Source: Maricaulis sp965228215 (GTDB taxonomy: Bacteria; Pseudomonadota; Alphaproteobacteria; Caulobacterales; Maricaulaceae). Taken from it: a stretch of 64,000 nucleotides of DNA. The stretch covers positions 186,001 through 250,000 of the forward strand of contig OZ245800.1 of the NCBI GenBank assembly GCA_965228215.1. Reading direction: 5' to 3'. Below, piece by piece: positions 33,445 through 41,694 of the stretch; within the stretch, counting starts at the first letter, position 1; every line of letters begins with the position of its first letter. The notes beneath the pieces were generated by a model. That model saw only the letters and a program-made list of their open reading frames with translations, had not been told where the DNA came from and ran no database searches. Made by a program: the position numbers and the translations under genes.

Positions 33445-35073
33445 CTAGTTAGCCTGCCTGCGCAGGAATGCCGGGATCTCCAGATCACCCTCGTCCAGGC
33501 TGTCGCCGAACAGGTCGCCGGAGGCCGCGCGAGGGGCCTGGCTGGGGGTCGGATCAACCGGTGCGGCTGTGGGTGCCGGAGCCGTTTTCGCCGGTTCGAC
33601 CGGCTTGCGGCGGCGGCCGAAGAGGGAGAAGCCGCGCTTGGGCTCTTCCGGCTTGGCTTCCGGGGCAGATGCCGGCGCCTGGCCTTCCGTGGCCCGGCGG
33701 GCCTCGTAGCGGGCGTTCAGCGTTGCCGCTTCCTGGGCCAGACGGGCCTGGTCGGCGACGACTTGCGGAGCCTCGGCCGACACGTGCTGGTCGGGCTGGA
33801 CTTCCGAGATCGGGTTGTCGGCTGCGGGATCCTGGTAGGGATCGCGGCCGGTCACATGCAGGTCCTCGGCGCCGACAGCCTGCTGCAGCGGAACCTGCTG
33901 GCTTTCGGGCTCGGTCGGCTCGACCGGATCGCTGGCGCGGCGGACAAGCGGTTCCTGGCGTGTTTCGGCAGTCGTGCGGCCCGGACGATCGGAACCGGTG
34001 CGCTTCCACGGCAGGATGGCGTCATTCTGGCCGGCCGGCTGCTGCGCGGCATTCGGCGTCAGCGGCTGCTGGCGAATGCGCGAGCGCGGATCGGCGGAAA
34101 TCTGGGTCTCGGCCTCGATACCCGTCGCAACGACGGAGACGCGCATGGATCCGTCCATGCTTTCGTCGAACGTGGAGCCGACAATGATGTTCGCGTCCGG
34201 ATCGACTTCGGCGCGGATCTCGTTGGCCGCTTCGTCGACCTCGTAGAGCGTCATGTCGAGACCGCCGGTGATGTTGATGAGAACGCCCGTGGCGCCCTTC
34301 ATGGACACATCGTCCAGCAGCGGGTTGGAGATCGCAGCCTGGGCGGCGTCGACGGCACGCTTCTCGCCACTGGCCTCGCCCGTACCCATCATCGCCTTGC
34401 CCATTTCATTCATCACGGCACGGACGTCGGCAAAGTCGAGATTGATCAGTCCCGGCATGACCATCAGGTCGGTAATGCCGCGCACGCCGGAGTGCAGGAC
34501 CTGGTCGGCCATGGAGAAGGCCTCGGCGAAGGTCGTCTTCTCGGTGGCGATGCGGAAGAGATTCTGGTTCGGGATCACGATCAGCGTGTCGACATGATCC
34601 TGCAGCTGCTCGATGCCGCTGTCGGCGAGCTTCATGCGGCGCGACCCTTCGAAGTGGAAGGGCTTGGTCACGACACCGACGGTCAGGATTCCCATTTCAC
34701 GGGCTGCGCGCGCCACCACGGGTGCTGCGCCTGTTCCCGTACCGCCGCCCATGCCGGCAGTGATGAAGACCATGTGGGCACCGGCCAGGTGTTCGCGGAT
34801 CTCGTCGATGGAATCCTCGGCCGATTGTTCGCCGACTTCCGGGCGGGCGCCTGCGCCCAGTCCCTCGGTGATCGCTGCGCCCATCTGGACCCGGCTCTCC
34901 GCGCTCGACCGCGACAGGGCCTGAGCATCGGTATTGGCAACCACGAAATCGACACCCTCCAGCGAGGACTCGATCATGTTGTTCACCGCGTTTCCGCCGG
35001 CGCCGCCTACACCAAACACCACGATACGGGGCCGCAATTCGGTCGTTTCGGGAAGGGAGAGATTCAGCGTCAT
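33445..35073 (-). CDS. ftsZ: Cell division protein FtsZ
   Basis: A 542-residue tubulin-like GTPase that forms the division ring. The GTP-binding motif GGGTGTG is at 109-115 and the T7 loop NLDFAD at 211-216. After the globular part (to about residue 320) comes a long Pro/Ala/Gln-rich linker of some 200 residues, and the conserved C-terminal peptide DLEIPAFLRRQAN that binds FtsA and other partners. The long linker is typical of Caulobacterales and relatives. Candidate CtrA and CcrM sites lie just upstream. Confidence 0.97.
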   Translation of the reverse strand: MTLNLSLPETTELRPRIVVFGVGGAGGNAVNNMIESSLEGVDFVVANTDAQALSRSSAESRVQMGAAITEGLGAGARPEVGEQSAEDSIDEIREHLAGAHMVFITAGMGGGTGTGAAPVVARAAREMGILTVGVVTKPFHFEGSRRMKLADSGIEQLQDHVDTLIVIPNQNLFRIATEKTTFAEAFSMADQVLHSGVRGITDLMVMPGLINLDFADVRAVMNEMGKAMMGTGEASGEKRAVDAAQAAISNPLLDDVSMKGATGVLINITGGLDMTLYEVDEAANEIRAEVDPDANIIVGSTFDESMDGSMRVSVVATGIEAETQISADPRSRIRQQPLTPNAAQQPAGQNDAILPWKRTGSDRPGRTTAETRQEPLVRRASDPVEPTEPESQQVPLQQAVGAEDLHVTGRDPYQDPAADNPISEVQPDQHVSAEAPQVVADQARLAQEAATLNARYEARRATEGQAPASAPEAKPEEPKRGFSLFGRRRKPVEPAKTAPAPTAAPVDPTPSQAPRAASGDLFGDSLDEGDLEIPAFLRRQAN

Positions 35074-35097
35074 GGGAGACCCCGTATACGGAACGAT

Positions 35098-35154
35098 ATG
35101 GTTAACGATGATTCAACGAGCAGTTTCCTCCCAAGACACTTAAGCCAAGGTTAA
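35098..35154 (-). promoter_or_regulatory. Candidate CtrA and CcrM sites upstream of ftsZ
   Basis: On the minus strand, TTAACCAT (35098-35105) is a perfect CtrA 8-mer, GATTC/GAATC at 35110-35114 is a GANTC methylation site, and TTAACCTTGGCTTAA (35140-35154) is a full TTAA-N7-TTAA CtrA box. All lie 25-81 bases before the ftsZ start. CtrA repression and CcrM activation of ftsZ are known in Caulobacter; control here is inferred. Confidence 0.65.
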
Positions 35155-35248
35155 GCAGCCGGGTAAAACGGCAAGGAAAACTTCATATGTTCCGGACGCT
35201 GCTGCGCCCCCCGTTCAGGTCCTTCCCGGACCTGTCTGCCGCAAGGAC

Positions 35249-35641
35249 CTAGACGGCCTTGCTGGCCTTGTGTACGCCGATCCAGTCGGCGCGGGCCTGG
35301 TTGGTGATGAGCACGGTGACCGTGTGACCCATCTCCCCGATGTGGGCGGCAAAGGCCTCCACGGTGTCGCGTCCCTTGCTTTCCAGCGGCGGAATGATGG
35401 CCAGGTCCATCGGTCGATGGGCAAAGGAGTCGAAAATTCGCGCAATGTCCGCGGTTTCCGTCACGGCGACGCGCATGTCGACCGTGGAGAAATCCAGCAT
35501 GATACGGCTGAGATCATGAGCCTCGGCGGCATCGGTCATCTCTTCGATGACCTGGAGCGCAGACTGCCAGTCCTCATGGCCGTCGATAACGGCCTGGACG
35601 TAGGCGTCCGCCTCATGTGTCACGACTCGATTGAAAGACAT
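35249..35641 (-). CDS. STAS/SpoIIAA-like protein between ftsA and ftsZ
   Basis: A 130-residue soluble protein with alternating strands and helices: SRIMLDFSTVDMRVAVTET, AHRPMDLAIIPPLESKGRD, AFAAHIGEMGHTVTVLITN. The pattern fits the STAS-like/SpoIIAA-like fold seen in small unknown alphaproteobacterial proteins; the assignment is by eye. It begins MSFNRVVTHEADAYVQAVID. It lies in the ftsA-ftsZ interval, normally empty, with gaps of 132 bases to ftsA and 175 bases to ftsZ. Function unknown. Confidence 0.65.
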   Translation of the reverse strand: MSFNRVVTHEADAYVQAVIDGHEDWQSALQVIEEMTDAAEAHDLSRIMLDFSTVDMRVAVTETADIARIFDSFAHRPMDLAIIPPLESKGRDTVEAFAAHIGEMGHTVTVLITNQARADWIGVHKASKAV

Positions 35642-35773
35642 GGCCCTGTCCCAGCTTCGCGAAGCACCAGCTATAGGAGAAGCCGCCCTCGCCTGTCGCC
35701 TGCTCAGCCCGTAATTGTTTATGACTGATTATTCGCCGGCGAAGCGAAGCGGTCGCCCGGCCGGCTGTGAAGG

Positions 35774-37105
35774 TCAGAAACTTTCCGCAAACCAGCGCCA
35801 CATCGAGGCCGCGCCGCGGCTCTCGGACGGGCCGCTGCTGCGGACAATCGGTGCCGCAAACCCATTGAGGCGCGGCGGTCCGGCGATGGCCTCGGCCGCA
35901 CCGCGCGTCTCACGGCGCACGACACCGGCCACGGCGCTGAAGGCGGGTCCGCTGACGGCATCACCCAGCCCGGTCACACCGCACGGTCCGGCGACGCGAA
36001 CCTGTTTGCCGAAGACACGGGCCGCAAGTTCGCCGGCACCCGGCAATTGCGAGGCACCGCCGGTCAGAACCAGGCGGCGGCCGGAAGCCTTGCCGACACC
36101 CGAGGCATCGAGGCGGTCGCGGATCAGTTCAAATGTCTCTTCCAGGCGCGGACGGATGATGGAGTTCAGCAGCGAACGCGGCGCAGTGCCGTAGCGACCG
36201 CCGGCATCGCCGGCCACGGGCGGCACCTCGATCATCTGCTGATCGTCTTCCGGACTGTCCAATGCAGATCCGTAGAGGGTCTTCAGGCGCTCGGCTGCGG
36301 CGATTGGGGTCGAGAGACCACGTGCCACGTCCGACGTGACATGCGTACCGCCGACCGGCACGGCATCGATATGCAGGAGTGCGCCTTCAGCGAACACGGC
36401 TGCGGTCGTCGCGCCGGCGCCCATGTCGATCAGCGTCGCGCCGAGCTTCACCTCGTCATCGCCCAGGGCCGAGAGGCCGGAGGCATAGGGCGTCGCCACC
36501 ACGCCGCGCAGGCTGAGATGGCAGCGCTCGACACAGGTCAGGAGATTGCGCAGCGGACCGATGGCGGCGGTAATGACATGCACCTCGACGCCGAGGGTCT
36601 GGCCGAACATGCCGCGCGGATCGCGCACACCACGATGATCATCAACCGACCAGGCGAGCGGGATGGCGTGCAGGACAACCCGGTCCTGGACGCTGAATTG
36701 CGACAGCGCGCCGTCGAGAAGTTTGCGCAGATCACGCTCGCCGACCTCGCGCTGCGGCAGGTCGATCTCGGCGGCGATACGCGTGGAGGTCGGCTGACCC
36801 GCCGACAGGGTCACGCTGACCGAATTGACGGCCTGGCCGGCCATGCGTTCGGCCTGTTCCACGGCCGAGCGGATGGCCTCGGCGGCGATGTCCATATCGA
36901 CCACGGCACCGGAGCGCACGCCGTGGCTCGACTGATGGCCCACACCGATGACGCGCGGCCGCGGACCGGCAATCGTCTCATCGGTCTTGGCAATGAAGGC
37001 CGCGATCTTGGACGAGCCCACATCCAGCGCCGCACACACGCCGGGCGACTTGCCCTTGCCGGCGCTGCCCGGCGCCGATGATCGGAGGAAATCAAACACA
37101 CTCAC
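35774..37105 (-). CDS. ftsA: Cell division protein FtsA
   Basis: A 443-residue actin-like ATPase that tethers FtsZ to the membrane. Actin-fold motifs: AALDVGSSKIAAFIA (phosphate 1), a central VKLGATLIDMGAGATTAAVF (phosphate 2) and LVLTGGASQLPGAGELAARV (adenosine). The C-terminal membrane-targeting amphipathic helix is ASMWRWFAESF. Its ATG overlaps the ftsQ stop by 4 bases. The stretch GPPRLNGFAAPIVRSSGPSE before the helix is a flexible linker. Confidence 0.95.
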   Translation of the reverse strand: MSVFDFLRSSAPGSAGKGKSPGVCAALDVGSSKIAAFIAKTDETIAGPRPRVIGVGHQSSHGVRSGAVVDMDIAAEAIRSAVEQAERMAGQAVNSVSVTLSAGQPTSTRIAAEIDLPQREVGERDLRKLLDGALSQFSVQDRVVLHAIPLAWSVDDHRGVRDPRGMFGQTLGVEVHVITAAIGPLRNLLTCVERCHLSLRGVVATPYASGLSALGDDEVKLGATLIDMGAGATTAAVFAEGALLHIDAVPVGGTHVTSDVARGLSTPIAAAERLKTLYGSALDSPEDDQQMIEVPPVAGDAGGRYGTAPRSLLNSIIRPRLEETFELIRDRLDASGVGKASGRRLVLTGGASQLPGAGELAARVFGKQVRVAGPCGVTGLGDAVSGPAFSAVAGVVRRETRGAAEAIAGPPRLNGFAAPIVRSSGPSESRGAASMWRWFAESF

Positions 37106-38028
37106 GCTTCACGCTCCCGCATCCCTGCAGCGGCCGCTCTTTCCGGCGACGCCCGCACAATGAGATCACCCTCACCACGAAGATCGAAACTCTCTGCTGC
37201 CAGGTGGAGCACACCACGCTCTGCCTGCAGCCTGGCCAGAATGGCGACGGAGGAGATCACGTCGCCCTCGGGCAATTTCACGTCGGCGCCGTTTTCCAGG
37301 CGCAGATTCCAGCGGCGCTCGCCGACCCGGATCGCTCCGACCACGCGGTCACGGATCACGGGATAACGGTCCAGCGCCTCGACGATTTCCACCACGGCCT
37401 CGTTCGCGCCGGCGGAAACTACGAGCGGCAGCTCGGGCGGATCCATCACATCGGCACGCGCCATGACTACGCCATCGCGGTCGATCACGTTCAGCGCGCC
37501 CTCGACCTGCCAGAGCGCGAAGGCCTCGCGGGTTTCCACGACGACGGCAATACGGTTGGGCCAGAGCCGGGCCACGCTTGCCTCGCGCACGATGGGCAGG
37601 GCCTCGACGCGTTCGCGCACGCTCTCCGGGTCGACCGAGAAGATGGATTGTCCGGCGGTGACACCGGTGGCGACAACGATGCTGTGGGCGGCCTGTCCGC
37701 GCGCGCCGGTCACGTCCACGCTGTCGACAGCAAATCCGGCGCGGGCCAGGCGCATCTCGACCTTGTCGAGGGCCAGGTCGGCGACATCATCCAATTGTCC
37801 GAAAAGGGCCAGTCCGCCGATCATCAGGGCGAGCAGGCAGGCCGCTGCGAGACCGCCCAGACGTGCGGCATTGGCCACGCGATAACGCGCACCTCTGACC
37901 TGGGCTTCCGCCCAGTTACGCAAACGCCGCGGTGCGGGCACCGCGGCGGACCGACTGGTTCGACGACGGGAGGCCTTCGGCTTCCCGCTACGCTTTACCT
38001 TGGACACGACGCATTCTCCGCCATCCAT
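37102..38028 (-). CDS. ftsQ: Cell division protein FtsQ
   Basis: A 308-residue bitopic division protein. A basic cytoplasmic N-terminus (SGKPKASRRRTSRSA) precedes one membrane span (LGGLAAACLLALMIGGLALF, about 52-72), then a POTRA-like region (VDSVDVTGARGQAAHSIVVA) and a strand-rich domain with RIAVVVETREAFALW and GVVMARAD. It scaffolds the divisome with FtsB/FtsL. The ATG overlaps ddl by 34 bases; a GTG at 38007 with GGAG upstream is an equally good start. Confidence 0.93.
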   Translation of the reverse strand: MDGGECVVSKVKRSGKPKASRRRTSRSAAVPAPRRLRNWAEAQVRGARYRVANAARLGGLAAACLLALMIGGLALFGQLDDVADLALDKVEMRLARAGFAVDSVDVTGARGQAAHSIVVATGVTAGQSIFSVDPESVRERVEALPIVREASVARLWPNRIAVVVETREAFALWQVEGALNVIDRDGVVMARADVMDPPELPLVVSAGANEAVVEIVEALDRYPVIRDRVVGAIRVGERRWNLRLENGADVKLPEGDVISSVAILARLQAERGVLHLAAESFDLRGEGDLIVRASPERAAAAGMREREA

Positions 38029-38909
38029 TCCACGAGATCATTGAACGCGATCCCGGTGAATTGCGCCTGTTCTGGCGCCAATGATGTAGGAGTCATGCCC
38101 GGCTGGGTGTTAATTTCGAGTAACCATAAAGGCTGATCTGCTGATTCGTCGTAGCGGAAGTCGGAGCGGGTCAAACCGCGACATCCCAAGGCTTTATGGG
38201 CCTTTAGCGCCAGATCCATGGCCATTTCAGCGATATTTTCCGGCACAGGCGCAGGCAAAATGTGATCGGATCCGCCGTCCGCGTATTTCGCCTCGTAATC
38301 GTAGAAGGTCGTCTTCGGCACGATCTCGGTCACGGCCAGCGGCTTGTCTTCCATCACCGCCACCGTCAGCTCGCGGCCGGGAATGAAACGCTCGATCAGG
38401 ACTTCGTCTCCCAGCGCCCAGGCCGTGGACCCCAGCTCTGACGGCGGACGGTTGGCGCCTTCCAGCACGATGTGCACGCCCACGGACGAGCCCTGCGAAT
38501 TCGGCTTGGCCACGTAGGGCGGTTTCATCGGATGCGCCTTGGCCGCCTCGAACCGGTTGGCGATGAAGCCTTCCGGACAGGGAATGCCCGCAGCCTCCAG
38601 CGTTGCCTTGGCACGCTGCTTGTCCATCGCCAGGGCCGAGGCCAGGACACCTGAATGCGTGTAGGGCTTGCCGTAATGCTCGAGCACGCCCTGCACCTTG
38701 CCGTCCTCGCCCCACTCGCCATGCAGCGCATTGAAGACGATGTCGGGCTTCGCCTCGGCCAATTGCTGGCCCAGCTCGCGGGAGGCATCGATCTCGACGA
38801 CGTCATAACCCTTGGCGCGCAAACCTTCGGCACAGGCCCGGCCGGAGACCAGCGAGACATCCCGTTCCGGCGAGAGACCGCCCAGCAAGACTGCGATGCG
38901 TTTGCTCAT
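37995..38909 (-). CDS. ddl: D-alanine--D-alanine ligase
   Basis: A 304-residue ATP-grasp ligase that makes the D-Ala-D-Ala end of the peptidoglycan stem. Blocks: IAVLLGGLSPERDVSLVSGR, VFNALHGEWGEDGKVQGVLE, YTHSGVLASALAMDK, FIPGRELTVAVME, LGCRGLTRSDFRYD and the ATP/Mg site LLEINTQPGMTPTSLAPEQA. The phosphatase-like gene ends 4 bases upstream. Ends inside the ftsQ start, as in many dcw clusters. Confidence 0.96.
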   Translation of the reverse strand: MSKRIAVLLGGLSPERDVSLVSGRACAEGLRAKGYDVVEIDASRELGQQLAEAKPDIVFNALHGEWGEDGKVQGVLEHYGKPYTHSGVLASALAMDKQRAKATLEAAGIPCPEGFIANRFEAAKAHPMKPPYVAKPNSQGSSVGVHIVLEGANRPPSELGSTAWALGDEVLIERFIPGRELTVAVMEDKPLAVTEIVPKTTFYDYEAKYADGGSDHILPAPVPENIAEMAMDLALKAHKALGCRGLTRSDFRYDESADQPLWLLEINTQPGMTPTSLAPEQAQFTGIAFNDLVEWMAENASCPR

Positions 38910-38913
38910 TTTC

Positions 38914-39237
38914 CTACCTCAAGAACGGTCCGGCCTTGGCCTCGAGCAGCCGGATCAGATCGGGATCCATGAATTCGTAATCGTCCGGAATGCCCAGACA
39001 GATCAGGCGTTTGCCGCTCACATCATCCCGAAACTTCTTTCGAATTCGTGATTGATGAGCCCTTTCCATCACAAAGATGATGTCGGCCCAGTCTATCTGT
39101 TCTCGGGACACAACGACCGTCGCGTCATTGCTGATCCCGGCGGAATCCGCCTCCACGTCCGGCCATTGGGAGAATACATGTTCCGCGGTCGGACTTCTCA
39201 GCTTGTTCGCCGAACACAGGAACAGGGCCTTCTTCAT
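38914..39237 (-). CDS. Low-molecular-weight tyrosine-phosphatase-like protein (COG4551 type)
   Basis: A 107-residue protein starting MKKALFLCSANKLRSPTAEH. The Cys8-X5-Arg14 P-loop is that of protein tyrosine phosphatases, and WADIIFVMERAHQSRIRKKF, ICLGIPDDYEFMDPDLIRLL match the small COG4551 group. The late Asp residues (PDD or DPD) could be the general acid. Its ATG overlaps the murB stop by 4 bases and ddl follows 4 bases on, so it is translated as part of the dcw operon. Substrate unknown. Confidence 0.82.
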   Translation of the reverse strand: MKKALFLCSANKLRSPTAEHVFSQWPDVEADSAGISNDATVVVSREQIDWADIIFVMERAHQSRIRKKFRDDVSGKRLICLGIPDDYEFMDPDLIRLLEAKAGPFLR

Positions 39238-40157
39238 GATGGCCGCTTGCCGATCCGGCGCACTTCCCAGCGCAGATCGATGCCCGTCTTCTGCCGGACC
39301 TTCGCGCGCACATCCTCGCCGAGATCTTCCAGATCGGCAGCACTGGCCGTGCCATCATTGATCAGGAAATTACAGTGCTGTTCCGAGAAGGTCGCGCCAC
39401 CCACTCGCTGCCCGCGCCCGCCGACACTGTCGATCAATTGCCAGGACTTGCGCTGGTCGGGTGTTCCGGGCGGATCCGGATTGGCGAAAGTCGAGCCTGA
39501 TGTTTTCTCGCGGATCGGCTGCGTGCTCTCCCGCCGCGCGGTAATGGCGTTCATGCGTTCGGTGATCGCATCGCTCTCGTCCGGTGTGCCCTGGAAGACA
39601 GCCTCGGTGAAAATCCAGTTTTCCGGCGCTTCGCAATGGCGATAGCTGTAGGCCAGCTCCTCCGGTGTCGCGATGATGCGGCGGCCGGCCCGGTCGAGTG
39701 CGATGGCCTCGACGATCACGTCCGACGTCTCCTGGTCGTAACAACCGGCATTCATGCGCAGCGCGCCGCCGATCGTGCCCGGCACGCCGACCAGGTATTC
39801 CAGTCCGGCGATCCCCGCCTTCGCGGCCGCCTTGGCAACCATCTTGTCCAGCGCCCCTGCCCCGGCGCGAAGCCGATGACCGTCCAGCGCCTCGGTTTTG
39901 GCAAACGCGCCGGCCAGCCGGATCACCACGCCGGGCACGCCGCCATCGCGGACCAGCGTGTTGGATCCGGCACCGAGGACATGCACAGGGATCTCGTCGG
40001 GCGTCTCGGCGAGAAACCGCGCCAGGTCGGATTCATCCGCCGGCAGATACATCACCTCCGCCGGACCACCGACTCGCAGCCAGGTCACATCCTTCAGGGG
40101 TGCAGCCTCGATATATTTGCCGCGAACGGACGGGAGTTTCGAAATAAGCTTTGTCAC
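39234..40157 (-). CDS. murB: UDP-N-acetylenolpyruvoylglucosamine reductase
   Basis: A 307-residue FAD enzyme that makes UDP-MurNAc. FAD-binding blocks are VTWLRVGGPAEVMYLPADES and HVLGAGSNTLVRDGGVPGVV; GVPGTIGGALRMNAGCYDQE carries the core loop; the catalytic Ser lies in KTSGSTFANPD and the late Glu in SEQHCNFLINDGTA. It is a type II-like MurB. A palindromic repeat relative separates it from murC, the one sizeable gap in this run of genes. Confidence 0.95.
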   Translation of the reverse strand: MTKLISKLPSVRGKYIEAAPLKDVTWLRVGGPAEVMYLPADESDLARFLAETPDEIPVHVLGAGSNTLVRDGGVPGVVIRLAGAFAKTEALDGHRLRAGAGALDKMVAKAAAKAGIAGLEYLVGVPGTIGGALRMNAGCYDQETSDVIVEAIALDRAGRRIIATPEELAYSYRHCEAPENWIFTEAVFQGTPDESDAITERMNAITARRESTQPIREKTSGSTFANPDPPGTPDQRKSWQLIDSVGGRGQRVGGATFSEQHCNFLINDGTASAADLEDLGEDVRAKVRQKTGIDLRWEVRRIGKRPS

Positions 40158-40164
40158 AACTTTT

Positions 40165-40270
40165 TTCCCCCATTCATGGGGGAAGTGGCCGACCGAAGGG
40201 AGGTCGATGGGGGCAAGTTACCCCCTCCCCCTCGCCAGCTCGGGACCTCCCCCGTGAACGGGGGAGGAAG
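40165..40270. repeat. Palindromic repeat relative, copy D
   Basis: About 106 bases between murB and murC. CCCCCAT (40167-40173) pairs with ATGGGGG (40176-40182); the other end has CCTCCCCCGTGAACGGGGGAGG (40246-40267 region), and a CCCCCTCCCCCTC run lies between. It resembles copies A-C in its terminal hairpins but differs inside. Confidence 0.7.
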
Positions 40271-40287
40271 GATTCGCGCCAGTAAAC

Positions 40288-41694
40288 TCACCCCAGCGCC
40301 TCCAGCTCGCCCGGAACGGCGTAGGCCCACTGGGTGATGTCGCCGGCGCCGAGGAAGATGACGACATCGCCCTCGCCGGCCCGGCTCGCGATCTCGGCCG
40401 TGACCGAGGCGCGGTCGACCGGGTGGGCGTCGCGATGGCCGTGGGCGCGCAGGCCCTCGACCAGATGGGCCTGGTCAAAACCTTCAATGGGTGTCTCGCC
40501 GGCCTCGAAGACATCGGTGACCAGCACGGTGTCGGCATCGTTGAAACAGGTGCAGAAATCCTCGAACAGATCAGCGAGGCGCGAATAGCGATGCGGCTGC
40601 TTGATCGCGATCACCTTGCTGGTCGCGGCCTGGCGGGCCGCTTTCAGCACGGCCGCGATCTCGACCGGGTGGTGGCCGTAATCATCGATAATGCTGGCCC
40701 CGTTCCACTCGCCGGTCTTCGTGAAACGCCGTTTCACGCCGCCAAATGCGCCCAACGCCTCGCGCGCTGCCTCGACCGTCAGACCCAGTTCGCGGGCCGT
40801 GGCGATCGCTGCGGCCGTATTGAGCACATTGTGCTCGCCGACCATGGGCAGGAAGATATCGCTCCAGCATTCCTCATCCTGGCCGCGCAGGCGGAAATGC
40901 AGGTCGAACGTGGTGCCGGCCGGCTCGGCGCGCAGATTGTCGATGCGCACATCGGCCTGCGGGTTGAAGCCATAGGTGATGACGCGGCGATCCTCGATCC
41001 GGCTGGCCAGCGACTGGACTTCCGGATGGTCCGTGCACAGGACGGCGAAACCGTAGAAGGGCAGGTTTTCCACGAAGCGGTAGAAGGCGTCGCGCAGCGT
41101 ATCGAAATCGCCGTAATGCTCCATGTGTTCCGGATCGATATTCGTCACGATGGCGACCGTCGAGCGCAATTTCAGGAAGGAGCCGTCGCTCTCATCCGCC
41201 TCGACCGCCATCCAGTCGCCCAGACCGACTTTGGCGTTGGAGCCATAGGCAGAAATGATGCCGCCATTGATCACTGTCGGATCGACGCCGGCCGCATCCA
41301 TCAGGACCGAGACGAGCGAGGTCGTGGTGGTCTTGCCGTGCGTACCGCCGACGGCGACCGCGAATTTCAGGCGCATCAGCTCGGCCAGCATTTCCGCGCG
41401 GCGCACAACGGGGATCTTGGCGGCGCGGGCGGCGACCAGTTCAGGATTATCCGGTCTGATCGCCGAAGAGACCACGATCGCGCCGGCGCCTTCGACATTC
41501 TCGCCGGCATGACCGATCGCCACCTTGGCACCCTTGCCGCGCAGGCGCTCGACATTGGGATTGGCCTTGATGTCGGATCCCTGGACCTCATAGCCCAGAT
41601 TGAGCATCACCTCGGCGATGCCACTCATGCCGATACCGCCGATACCGACGAAGTGAACCGGGCCGACCGGGAAAGGCAGGGCGGCAGATTTCAT
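40288..41694 (-). CDS. murC: UDP-N-acetylmuramate--L-alanine ligase
   Basis: A 468-residue Mur ligase that adds L-Ala to UDP-MurNAc. N-terminal UDP-binding VHFVGIGGIGMSGIAEVM, ATP loop GTHGKTTTTS (117-126), ESDGSFLKLRSTVAIVTNID, GEHNVLNTAAAIATA, and GHHPVEIAAVLKAAR near the C-terminal domain identify it. Its start overlaps the murG stop by 4 bases. Confidence 0.97.
   Translation of the reverse strand: MKSAALPFPVGPVHFVGIGGIGMSGIAEVMLNLGYEVQGSDIKANPNVERLRGKGAKVAIGHAGENVEGAGAIVVSSAIRPDNPELVAARAAKIPVVRRAEMLAELMRLKFAVAVGGTHGKTTTTSLVSVLMDAAGVDPTVINGGIISAYGSNAKVGLGDWMAVEADESDGSFLKLRSTVAIVTNIDPEHMEHYGDFDTLRDAFYRFVENLPFYGFAVLCTDHPEVQSLASRIEDRRVITYGFNPQADVRIDNLRAEPAGTTFDLHFRLRGQDEECWSDIFLPMVGEHNVLNTAAAIATARELGLTVEAAREALGAFGGVKRRFTKTGEWNGASIIDDYGHHPVEIAAVLKAARQAATSKVIAIKQPHRYSRLADLFEDFCTCFNDADTVLVTDVFEAGETPIEGFDQAHLVEGLRAHGHRDAHPVDRASVTAEIASRAGEGDVVIFLGAGDITQWAYAVPGELEALG

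Noticed and set aside
38110..38127. TTAA and TAACCAT pair inside ddl, about 80 bases before ftsQ
   Set aside because: The half-sites are 10 rather than 11 bases apart and the second is TAACCAT preceded by G, so it misses the CtrA consensus.
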